Source: Mesotoga sp. UBA6090 (GTDB taxonomy: Bacteria > Thermotogota > Thermotogae > Petrotogales > Kosmotogaceae). Taken from it: DNA of 24,344 nucleotides. Location: contig NZ_DIXC01000049.1 of assembly GCF_002435945.1 (NCBI RefSeq), positions 1 to 24,344 on the forward strand, written 5' to 3'. The position numbers and the translations under genes were made by a program. How positions within the stretch are numbered: the first letter of the stretch is position 1; each line of letters begins with the position of its first letter. The notes under the pieces were generated by a model. It saw nothing but the letters and a program-made list of their open reading frames with translations, searched no databases and was not told the origin of the DNA. Positions 1 to 5,877 of this stretch are shown piece after piece.

Positions 1-22
1 CCAATAACCAAGGGTCAGACCG

Positions 23-139
23 AGAGCGTATGAGCCGGGTCTAGGGTTGTGGGGTCTAGGGTCTGGCAAGAGCCTTAGGAACTGTTCTTGGAAAGAGCAA
101 TTCATCGTTCCGACACTTCGTGTCCAGGTTCTTGGTTAA
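23..139 (+). repeat. Dispersed repeat R1, copy 1 (with G-quadruplex motif)
   Basis: This non-coding segment is nearly identical to 3757-3881: the first 70 or so bases from CCGGGTCTAGGG match without change, then there are a few substitutions and a 7-base length difference near the end. It holds four runs of three or four G separated by 4-base loops at 37-61 (GGG TCTA GGG TTGT GGGG TCTA GGG), a canonical intramolecular G-quadruplex pattern. No coding capacity is seen. It is probably a dispersed intergenic repeat of this genome rather than a gene; copy number outside the window is unknown. Confidence 0.8.
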
Positions 140-223
140 AAACCACGGGATAATGAGAGAGCGGGAGACGGAGGAGATGAGGTCCAGTTTGATCGCTCGA
201 GCGGGGGTTGAAGTGCAGCACTT

Positions 224-251
224 AAAAATGAAGAATCTCCCTTTCGGGAGA
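224..251 (-). terminator. Possible intrinsic terminator after tRNA-Glu
   Basis: Read on the minus strand, a 6-bp stem TCTCCC/GGGAGA with a GAAA tetraloop is followed by TTCTTCATTTTT. It lies about 40 bases downstream of the tRNA 3' end. The stem is short and the U-tract interrupted, so efficiency is uncertain. Confidence 0.5.
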
Positions 252-290
252 CTCTAACCGATTTCGGAGCAAATGGAACGGTTTTGGAAA

Positions 291-365
291 TGGCAGCCCC
301 ACGGGGAATCGAACCCCGACCTTCGGACTGAGAATCCGGTGGACTAGCCGTTATCCTATGGGGCC
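291..365 (-). tRNA. tRNA-Glu (anticodon CTC)
   Basis: The minus strand folds as a complete 75-nt cloverleaf. The acceptor stem is GGCCCCA with TGGGGCT (first pair G-U), followed by discriminator G and an encoded CCA. The T arm contains GGTTCGATTCC. The anticodon stem CCGGA/TCCGA (outermost pair mismatched) closes the loop TTCTCAG, which places CTC at positions 34-36 and so reads GAG glutamate codons. The G-U first pair also occurs in other Thermotogota glutamate tRNAs as I recall. It stands alone and has its own promoter directly upstream. Confidence 0.95.
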
Positions 366-376
366 GAACAGAAATA

Positions 377-405
377 ATATTATCATGGTCTCCCGCTTTT
401 GTAAA
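377..405 (-). promoter_or_regulatory. Promoter of tRNA-Glu
   Basis: On the minus strand a TTTACA -35 box (400-405) is separated by exactly 17 bases from a TAATAT -10 box (377-382). The predicted transcription start falls about 5 bases before the mature tRNA 5' end. The -35 box overlaps that of the divergent hydrolase promoter. Confidence 0.75.
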
Positions 406-428
406 CACCCCTGCTTAAGAGATATAAT
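399..428 (+). promoter_or_regulatory. Promoter of the hydrolase gene
   Basis: A perfect TATAAT -10 box (423-428) is preceded at 18 bases by TTGTAA (399-404). The predicted start is near 435, so the 5' leader would be only about 14 bases, barely covering the ribosome site GAGGAGGTG (435-443). Confidence 0.6.
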
Positions 429-448
429 CATTTCGAGGAGGTGTTTCG

Positions 449-1240
449 GTGTTTATCAGACGGTGGTTTTCTCTAGACGCTAAAGCGAACGTTGTTATAT
501 GTCACGGGATAGGAGAGCATAGCGGGAGATACGACGGGTTTGCTTCTTATCTTAATAGGAGAGGCTTCGGTGTGTTCGCTACAGACTTTGCCGGGCACGG
601 CATGCAGGCAGGAACGAGAGGCTTCATCAAGTCGTTCGGCGACTTCACTTCCGCTGTGAAGCAGCTTGCGGACGATGTGAAAAAGGTTCAGCCCGATCTT
701 CCAGTCTTTCTTTTCGGCCACAGCATGGGCGGGCTTATCGCCGCTAGGGTCGTTGAGGAGTATCCAAACTCCTTCAAGGCGGTTGCTCTCAGTGCGCCGC
801 ATCTGTTTTCTGCAAAGGATTCTGTAAGGAATCTGCTCCCTCTGATTTCCGTTATCAGAAGAATCGCGCCGAAGACCACTTTCAGCAGTTCGTCTCGATT
901 CACTCCTTCAGATCTTTCTCACAATGAAAGGGCCGTTAAGCGATACATCGAAGATCCGTATGTCCACGACCGGGTGTCGCCGAATCTCTTCTTCGGTCTT
1001 GAAGAGAGTATTGAGATGGCGATGGCGAATGCGGGAAAGATCAAGGTCCCTGTCTTGATCGTCTACGGTTCGGCAGACAGGGTTGTCGATCCTGTCGGTG
1101 CTCAGGAGCTATACGAGAAGATAGAAACCGAGAAGAAAATACTCGAGATCCCCGGTGGAAAGCACGAAATGTTTGCCGACGAAGAGAGGAGGCCTCAGTT
1201 CTTCGGGGCGATCTCGTCGTTCTTCTCAGAGCATGTCTGA
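449..1240 (+). CDS. Alpha/beta hydrolase, monoacylglycerol lipase-like
   Basis: A 263-residue serine hydrolase of the Hydrolase_4 (monoglyceride lipase/lysophospholipase) family, probably cleaving acylglycerol or other ester substrates in the cytoplasm, since no signal peptide is seen. The oxyanion motif is HGIGEHSGRY (residues 19-28), the nucleophile elbow is GHSMGG with Ser92, and the rest of the triad is Asp210 (GSADRVVDP) and His239 (GGKHEMF). Length is typical of the bacterial family. The start is GTG, chosen because GAGGAGG lies 5-6 bases upstream and no upstream ATG competes. It has its own promoter divergent from tRNA-Glu, and its last 15 bases overlap the 3' end of ribF on the opposite strand. 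The family call is firm; the exact substrate is not known. Confidence 0.9.
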   Translation: MFIRRWFSLDAKANVVICHGIGEHSGRYDGFASYLNRRGFGVFATDFAGHGMQAGTRGFIKSFGDFTSAVKQLADDVKKVQPDLPVFLFGHSMGGLIAARVVEEYPNSFKAVALSAPHLFSAKDSVRNLLPLISVIRRIAPKTTFSSSSRFTPSDLSHNERAVKRYIEDPYVHDRVSPNLFFGLEESIEMAMANAGKIKVPVLIVYGSADRVVDPVGAQELYEKIETEKKILEIPGGKHEMFADEERRPQFFGAISSFFSEHV

Positions 1241-2122
1241 GTGGATCTCAAGCCAGCGTCTTGAGACTTTTTCATCATGTCTGATCTGTTCTATCAGTTT
1301 GTCGACGGATTCGAATTTTAGCTCCGGCCTGATGAATTCGAGGACTTCCAGCTCGAGCTTTCTCTCGTAGAGGTTTCCGGAATAGTTGAAGAAGTAGACT
1401 TCGTATTTGACTTCCTCCGATGTGTTTATTGTTGGTCTGAAACCCACATTCAGCAGACCAAAGTAATCTCTTGAATCTATTCGGGATCTGACAATGTAGA
1501 CTCCTGATTTCGGCGTCACCAGTCTTTCGTCGCCCCTGTATATGTTTGCGGTCGGGAAGCCGATCTTCGACCCCAGCTGCTTGTCTTTGTAGACGATTCC
1601 CCTTATAGCGTAATTCTTCCCGAGGAGAGAGTTGGCCAGGGCGATATCGCCTTTGGCGAGAGCCTCTCTTATCCAGCTTGAGCTTATTCTTCTGTTGTCA
1701 AGCATAGCATCGGGGACTATCTCAACCCTGAAATCTCTCTCTTCTGAGAGCTTCTTCAGGAGACCCACATTTCCTTTTGCGCCGTTTCCGAAGGTGAAAT
1801 CGCTACCGACTACAACGACTCTCACACCCTGCTTTATCAGGTTTGAAATGTAGTCTTCAGGCTCGAGATATCTTATCTCCGACATGTTGGCCGTCATTAC
1901 CTTTTCGATGCCAGATGACAGAATCAGCTCGAGACGGTGCGTGACCGGGTAGATAATTCCGGGAAAATTCGGGAAGTAGTATCCCCAGGGATAGACAATC
2001 GAAATCGCGACACTTTGCAGACCGAGATCTTCGGCAAGATCCACAGTCCTTTGCATGATTGCCCTGTGACCGAGATGAACGCCATCGAAATTGCCAATGC
2101 AAGCTGCATACATATCAGGCAC
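1226..2122 (-). CDS. ribF: Bifunctional riboflavin kinase / FAD synthetase
   Basis: Converts riboflavin to FMN and FMN to FAD in the cytoplasm. The N-terminal nucleotidyltransferase half shows GNFDGVHLGH (residues 10-19, with the HxGH ATP site) and SSSWIREAL, where the usual ISSSxIR motif occurs. The C-terminal kinase half begins near residue 170 and has GSKIGFPTAN, the usual GxxxGFPTAN riboflavin kinase motif. At 298 residues it has normal length. The GTG start overlaps the end of truB by 8 bases, with AAGG about 7 bases upstream; an in-frame ATG three codons later (MYAACIG) is an alternative. It is the last gene of the rbfA-truB-ribF operon, a common bacterial arrangement, and is translationally coupled to truB. 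Its 3' end overlaps the convergent hydrolase gene. Confidence 0.96.
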   Translation of the reverse strand: MPDMYAACIGNFDGVHLGHRAIMQRTVDLAEDLGLQSVAISIVYPWGYYFPNFPGIIYPVTHRLELILSSGIEKVMTANMSEIRYLEPEDYISNLIKQGVRVVVVGSDFTFGNGAKGNVGLLKKLSEERDFRVEIVPDAMLDNRRISSSWIREALAKGDIALANSLLGKNYAIRGIVYKDKQLGSKIGFPTANIYRGDERLVTPKSGVYIVRSRIDSRDYFGLLNVGFRPTINTSEEVKYEVYFFNYSGNLYERKLELEVLEFIRPELKFESVDKLIEQIRHDEKVSRRWLEIHSDML

Positions 2123-3035
2123 CGAGAACCTTCACGAGTTTTGCCACTCTCTCGACAGAACCCCTCCTAAGTAGAGTTTTTACGAATGAGGAGGTGCGTT
2201 CGGATCTAGCTATCGCAACAAGGTGCTCGTCGCTTCCAACAATGCGTATTATCTCATCCTTGGCAAATTTGCCCAGGATACCGGCAACTCCGCTGGCGTA
2301 GATCTGTCGGCCAAGCAGCACGTTCATGGTCTCGGAATCGCTTAGGAGCAGGCCGGGAAGAAAGTCAACCGCTTCTTCCAGCGGAATGATTGAGATCTGG
2401 GAGACATCGTCGATCTGAAAAGCGCTGTCGACTGAAAACCTTCCTTGCGAGGTCCGGCGGAGGTTTGTAGTAGTCGCTCCACAGCCGAGCTTATAGCCTA
2501 TGTCCATCGCCAGCGACCTTATGTAGGTTCCCTTTGAGACTCTCGCAGTAAAGGTAATCCTTTCTCTCGAATAGCTTATATTTGTCATTGAATACACTCT
2601 TACCGCTCTTGGCGGAAGGTTGATGATCTTTCCCTCCCGTGCAAGCTTGTAAAGTCTTTCTCCGTTGTACTTCTTGGCAGAGTATGCGGGAGGCACCTGA
2701 AGATACTCCCCTTCAAAGGACTTCAAGACAGAAACTATCTCATCCTCGGAAAGCGCAGGAACTTCTCTCTCTTCAACCGTCTTCCCCGTATTGTCAAATG
2801 TGTCCGTTATTCGTCCCAGTTCGAGCTCTGCCCTGTATGTCTTGTCCATGTCGAGAAAGTACTCAAGCACTCTCGTCCCTTTTTTCACTCCGGCTATGAG
2901 AAGCCCACTGGCAAAGGGGTCGAGCGTTCCCGCATGGCCTATCTTCTTTGTATTCAGTTTTCTTCGAAGAAAGTTGACAACATCGTGAGAAGTCACGCCG
3001 ACTGGCTTGTCAACAAGTACGATTCCGTCATTCAT
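2115..3035 (-). CDS. truB: tRNA pseudouridine(55) synthase
   Basis: Isomerises U55 in the T loop of tRNAs to pseudouridine. The family signature GHAGTLDPFASGLL is present, with the catalytic aspartate at residue 39, preceded by GVTSHDVV (13-20). Further downstream YSAKKYNGERLYKLAREG and GTYIRSLAMDIG match the conserved core. The C-terminal part (about residues 230-306) corresponds to the small TruB_C/PUA-like RNA-binding domain. The length of 306 residues is usual for Thermotogota. The ATG overlaps the rbfA stop by 8 bases (ATGAATGA arrangement), implying translational coupling, and the gene runs into ribF in the same way. Confidence 0.96.
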   Translation of the reverse strand: MNDGIVLVDKPVGVTSHDVVNFLRRKLNTKKIGHAGTLDPFASGLLIAGVKKGTRVLEYFLDMDKTYRAELELGRITDTFDNTGKTVEEREVPALSEDEIVSVLKSFEGEYLQVPPAYSAKKYNGERLYKLAREGKIINLPPRAVRVYSMTNISYSRERITFTARVSKGTYIRSLAMDIGYKLGCGATTTNLRRTSQGRFSVDSAFQIDDVSQISIIPLEEAVDFLPGLLLSDSETMNVLLGRQIYASGVAGILGKFAKDEIIRIVGSDEHLVAIARSERTSSFVKTLLRRGSVERVAKLVKVLGA

Positions 3036-3399
3036 TTTCCGTGTCGTTCTTCTCCTTTTCGATCTGCTCGAGCAGTTTGGCCACTCTCAAGCTTGCCTCA
3101 ATTCCCGTGTCTTCCTTAAAACGAATCTCGGGGGCCTTGAAAAGCCTGATGTTCTTTGCAATGGCAGTTCTAAAGAACCCCTTGTCTTCGTTCAGTTTCT
3201 TAACGAGCTTCTTCTTCTTGTCATCGGGGCCCATTAGACTCACGTACACGGTTGCGAACCGTTTGTCTTTGGTTAGCTCGACCCTGACAATGGAAGCCAT
3301 GCCCAGTGAGTCTTTTTCGCTGGTGTAAGATGATAGAGCTACCGTGAGAACCTTCAATATCTCTGACTCCAACATCTCTCTTCTGTAAGTGCTTGCCAT
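3028..3399 (-). CDS. rbfA: 30S ribosome-binding factor A
   Basis: A small KH-type protein needed for late 30S maturation and 16S 5'-end processing. The sequence is of RbfA type: basic N-terminus TYRREMLESEILKVL, then VRVELTKDKRFATVYVSL and an acidic lysine-rich tail ending in KEKNDTENE. I place the start at the ATG giving MASTYRREM (123 residues), because AGGAGG lies 8 bases before it; a GTG three codons upstream overlaps that Shine-Dalgarno site and is unlikely. It heads the rbfA-truB-ribF operon. A TATAAT box lies about 20 bases upstream. Confidence 0.93.
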   Translation of the reverse strand: MASTYRREMLESEILKVLTVALSSYTSEKDSLGMASIVRVELTKDKRFATVYVSLMGPDDKKKKLVKKLNEDKGFFRTAIAKNIRLFKAPEIRFKEDTGIEASLRVAKLLEQIEKEKNDTENE

Positions 3400-3418
3400 A
3401 GCTCTCACCTCCTGGATA

Positions 3419-3424
3419 ATTATA
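3419..3424 (-). promoter_or_regulatory. Probable -10 box of the rbfA-truB-ribF operon
   Basis: The minus strand has a perfect TATAAT within GGTTATAATTATCC, about 20 bases upstream of the rbfA ATG. No good -35 box is visible at 16-18 bases, so only the -10 element is supported. Confidence 0.45.
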
Positions 3425-3462
3425 ACCTACAAAGCGAGTTCGGGAAGTTGTACGATGAAAAT

Positions 3463-3655
3463 GAACGCAACGCCGCCTGCGGCGGGACGCAATGCACTGA
3501 AGAGCATCAGTGGACGCAAGGCCCGCTTCGCGGGGAAAGATCCTCAAATCCAGTCTGCTACGCAGGCCGATCTTCTCTATTTGTGATCCCATTCAGAATC
3601 ATATTCTTCTTGTAGGGGCGAACGGCTGTTCGCCCGAAGAGGGGGAAGCCCTCTC
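3463..3655. repeat. Cluster of small inverted repeats
   Basis: At least six short palindromes follow one another: CGCCGC/GCGGCG (3471-3484), CACTG/CAGTG (3495-3512), CCCGC/GCGGG (3522-3534), CTGC/GCAG (3555-3565) nested inside AGATC/GATCT (3538-3573), GGGCGAAC/GTTCGCCC (3616-3635) and AGAGGG/CCCTCT (3638-3654). The motif GACGCAA recurs between the first ones. None is followed by a convincing U-tract. They look like a REP- or MITE-like intergenic element able to form several hairpins. Confidence 0.7.
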
Positions 3656-3756
3656 ACAGGCGCAAAGCAGAAGACAAAAAGTGGTCGGTCACTAACTCAG
3701 GCCAGTCACATTAGACAAGGTTCTCCGTTAGCCGTTCACAGTCCTCCGAGACGCAA

Positions 3757-3881
3757 GAGAGAGCGATGACCGGGTCTAGGGTTGTGGGGTCTAGGGTCTG
3801 GCAAGAGCCTTAGGAACTGTTCTTGGAAAGAGCAATTCTTCGTTCCGACACTGCGCGTCCAGGTTATTCGTTCTTGGTTAA
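3757..3881 (+). repeat. Dispersed repeat R1, copy 2 (with G-quadruplex motif)
   Basis: A direct, same-orientation copy of 23-139. The G-rich block is at 3772-3796 and is unchanged from copy 1. Relative to copy 1 it has about three substitutions and an extra ATTCGTT before CTTGGTTAA. Flanks on both sides remain weakly similar (GAGAGCG before, GAGAGAGCG after), so the repeat may be longer and more diverged than the core marked here. Confidence 0.85.
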
Positions 3882-3888
3882 GGAGTGT

Positions 3889-3929
3889 GAGAAGAGGAGA
3901 GAGCGCAAGACGGTCGCTCTCGTCTTCTC
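3889..3929. repeat. Long imperfect hairpin
   Basis: GAGAAGAGGAGAGAGCG is followed after 9 bases by CGCTCTCGTCTTCTC, which pairs with it over about 14 positions with one mismatch and a two-base bulge. It sits directly after repeat R1 copy 2. It is not followed by a U-run on either strand, so it is unlikely to be a terminator. Confidence 0.55.
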
Positions 3930-3979
3930 GTGAGCGCAGCGAACTCTCCTAAATGCTCTTTCTCGGCTCTTTCAGCGTT

Positions 3980-4196
3980 CAGCGGAGCTAGGAACGAAGA
4001 ACAGATCCTCGCTCTGGAACGAAGAACAAATTCTTTTTCTTGGACGGACAACGTTGTCTTCACAGCGATCAGCGGGTCCTTGACTTAAGCGTAGAGCGGT
4101 TCTTGCTAAATGCGAGATCCCGTGCAGTTGCATCACGGGATGACAGACCCTTCACGTCATCCTGACAATGATCCTGGTCAGGATCTGGGCTTGGGT
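3980..4196 (+). repeat. Dispersed repeat R2, left copy (modules 1-2-3)
   Basis: Three modules are recognisable because each recurs, reverse-complemented, at 23813-24191: module 1 around AGCTAGGAACGAAGAACAGA (3980-4019), module 2 from CTGGAACGAAGAACAAATTC to GCGAGATCCCGTG (4015-4125), and module 3 from GGGATGACAG to GGTCAGGATCTGG (4136-4196). GGAACGAAGAAC occurs in both modules 1 and 2. No gene is seen here. Confidence 0.75.
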
Positions 4197-4261
4197 CTTG
4201 ACGAAGGACGGGTCCATGATTTTGGACGGACAACGAAGGACGGTTCTTCACCGCGACCAGG

Positions 4262-4621
4262 TTACTGCTTGTCGATCTTGAAGACCCATTGTGAATAGGA
4301 GCCGGATTCGACGATTAGCGAGTGGCCTACCCCGGTAGGAATGAGCAGTGAATCACCTATTTGCAGGACGTGTTCTTCTTCGACAATCATTTCGTCACTC
4401 CTGTACTCGCCATCGGAGATTTCTTTGATCTCACCGCTGAGCTCTCCAGTCTTTACCTTCGCAGTTCCCGAAATTACAACATACAGGTCGTGCTGATACT
4501 TGTGGGCCTCAGGTCTCCCTGAGAATGGGGATTTTATCTCCACGGCCTTCGCTGAGAATCCCTTCACTCCGGGTGCGAAGTCCACTCCTTTTGCCGAATA
4601 CTTTATCGCTTTGTCTGCCAT
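4262..4621 (-). CDS. Cupin-domain protein
   Basis: A single small cupin barrel of 119 residues. Cupin motif 1 is seen as HKYQHDLYVVISGTAKV, supplying candidate metal-binding histidines, and motif 2 as GDSLLIPTGVGHSLIV, with a further His. Such proteins bind a divalent metal and act as isomerases, dioxygenases or sensors; nothing here identifies the substrate. I place the start at the ATG of MADKAIKY because AGGAGG is 7 bases upstream; another ATG two codons earlier sits one base after that site and is too close. No signal peptide. It is separated by about 140 bases from the potassium channel gene on the same strand, with no clear terminator between, so its transcriptional unit is uncertain. 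Confidence 0.85.
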   Translation of the reverse strand: MADKAIKYSAKGVDFAPGVKGFSAKAVEIKSPFSGRPEAHKYQHDLYVVISGTAKVKTGELSGEIKEISDGEYRSDEMIVEEEHVLQIGDSLLIPTGVGHSLIVESGSYSQWVFKIDKQ

Positions 4622-4764
4622 TTTCATTCCTCCTATTCAGAACCAAGTGTATGATTAAGAGTGATCTTGTCTGTGAGAGTCTGGAAATCTCTATCAACCG
4701 ATAATTGTTCAGAAAGGCCCGGTTAGTTCCTTTCGGAATCTCTGGACGGTGTCTTACTCAGCAA

Positions 4765-5793
4765 TCAATCCTCCAGGCCGGCGTTTAGCAGAGTCTGAAG
4801 TTTAACAACTTGCTCGTGCTCGCCGAGCACCATAAGACTGTCTCCCGGCTTGACTATTGTAGAAGCGCTTGGGTTGAACTTGCTGACTCCATCCTTGACT
4901 GTTGCAATGACTATCAAGCCGGTTTTTTGCGGGATCTTCAAAGCCTCCAGCGACATCCCCTCTTTAGCGAAAGTGTAGGGTACCTTGACCTCTTCAAAGC
5001 GCATCTGAAGTGACCCGGACTGAGAAATGCTGTCGAGAAATCCTGTTATAGTTGGATTGAGCATCATTGACACCATTCTATATGCGCCGATTTCCTGAAT
5101 CGGGATTACTTTGTCGGCGCCAGCATAGGTGAGTTTGTTTATGTTTTCGCGGTGGGTAACCTTGGAGATAATCTTCATCTGCTTGTTAATTCCTCTAGTC
5201 GTAAGGACAACGAATATGTTGTCCACATCATCGGGTAGACAGGCGAGCAGCCCTTGGGCAGTATCAACCCCGGCATTCTTCAAAGTCTCTTCTTCGGTAG
5301 CATCTCCCGAGATATAGATGAGTTTTCCTCCCTCTCTTGTTGTAAGATCCCTGAGCCTTTCTTCGTTCTTTTCTACTACCACCACATCGTTGTTTCTCTT
5401 GCACATCTCATGAGCGATTGTAGACCCCAAGTCTCCCGCCCCGATTACTATGTAATGATTTTCGAGCTTCTGAATGGTCTTCAATATCCTTCTCCTCCTG
5501 ATCATCTTATTCACACGCCCTTCTACAAGAAAGGCAGTAATGTTGGAGACTGCATACACAACTATCGTAATACTGGCCAGAATAATCAGACTCGTGAATA
5601 TCTTTCCCGACTGAGAGAGATCAGTGGGCGTGCTGTACCCAACAGTCGATATCGTTATCATTATCATGAAAAAGGAGTCGATCGGGTTATAGCCTTCAAT
5701 TATCGAGTATCCTGCGATTCCAATTACGAACACTGCCAGTAACAGAACAAGAGAGACAACAATCTGTCTTACACCACCGGTTTCGTTGTTCAT
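4765..5793 (-). CDS. Potassium channel with RCK (TrkA-N/TrkA-C) domains
   Basis: A two-transmembrane ion channel subunit with a cytoplasmic regulatory module. Residues 10-32 and about 65-90 are hydrophobic helices around a pore loop, ITISTVGYSTPTDLS, whose filter TVGYS (50-54) replaces the usual TVGYG. The RCK domain starts near residue 112 with HYIVIGAGDLGSTIAHEM, a Rossmann nucleotide-binding site, and a TrkA-C domain occupies about the last 90 residues (VPYTFAKEGMSLEALKIP to VKPGDSLMVLGE). The 342-residue length fits MthK-like channels. I chose ATG with GGAGGG four bases upstream; a TTG one codon earlier is too close to it. It diverges from the helicase gene. The selective ion is presumed K+, but the filter change makes this less sure. 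Confidence 0.9.
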   Translation of the reverse strand: MNNETGGVRQIVVSLVLLLAVFVIGIAGYSIIEGYNPIDSFFMIMITISTVGYSTPTDLSQSGKIFTSLIILASITIVVYAVSNITAFLVEGRVNKMIRRRRILKTIQKLENHYIVIGAGDLGSTIAHEMCKRNNDVVVVEKNEERLRDLTTREGGKLIYISGDATEEETLKNAGVDTAQGLLACLPDDVDNIFVVLTTRGINKQMKIISKVTHRENINKLTYAGADKVIPIQEIGAYRMVSMMLNPTITGFLDSISQSGSLQMRFEEVKVPYTFAKEGMSLEALKIPQKTGLIVIATVKDGVSKFNPSASTIVKPGDSLMVLGEHEQVVKLQTLLNAGLED

Positions 5794-5841
5794 CAATCCC
5801 TCCGAATCAAGTAGAGTCTGAGTGAAGCCATTTCTCCGTTA

Positions 5842-5850
5842 TGGTAAAAT
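5842..5850 (+). promoter_or_regulatory. Extended -10 promoter of the helicase gene
   Basis: TGGTAAAAT is an extended -10 (TG, one base, TAAAAT) about 28 bases before the helicase ATG. No clear -35 box is visible, which extended -10 promoters tolerate. The same TGGTAAAAT occurs at the ferritin promoter. Confidence 0.5.
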
Positions 5851-5877
5851 CTTAGCAGAAGGGGGCCGCTGTGGTCG

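Larger units (their letters stand above)
3400..4261. other. Non-coding stretch filled with repeats
   Basis: No credible protein gene is found on either strand. From left to right it holds the rbfA promoter, a hairpin cluster (3463-3655), about 100 bases with nothing recognised, repeat R1 copy 2 (3757-3881), a long imperfect hairpin (3889-3929) and the R2 modules (3980-4196). The open frames in this stretch lack ribosome sites and run across the repeats. Confidence 0.8.

Noticed and set aside
136..408. 90-codon open frame on the minus strand over tRNA-Glu
   Set aside because: It runs through the tRNA gene and its promoter and has no ribosome site or recognisable protein.
3510..4298. Several 60-70 codon open frames between rbfA and the cupin
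   Set aside because: They cross palindromes and repeats R1/R2, lack ribosome sites and resemble no protein.
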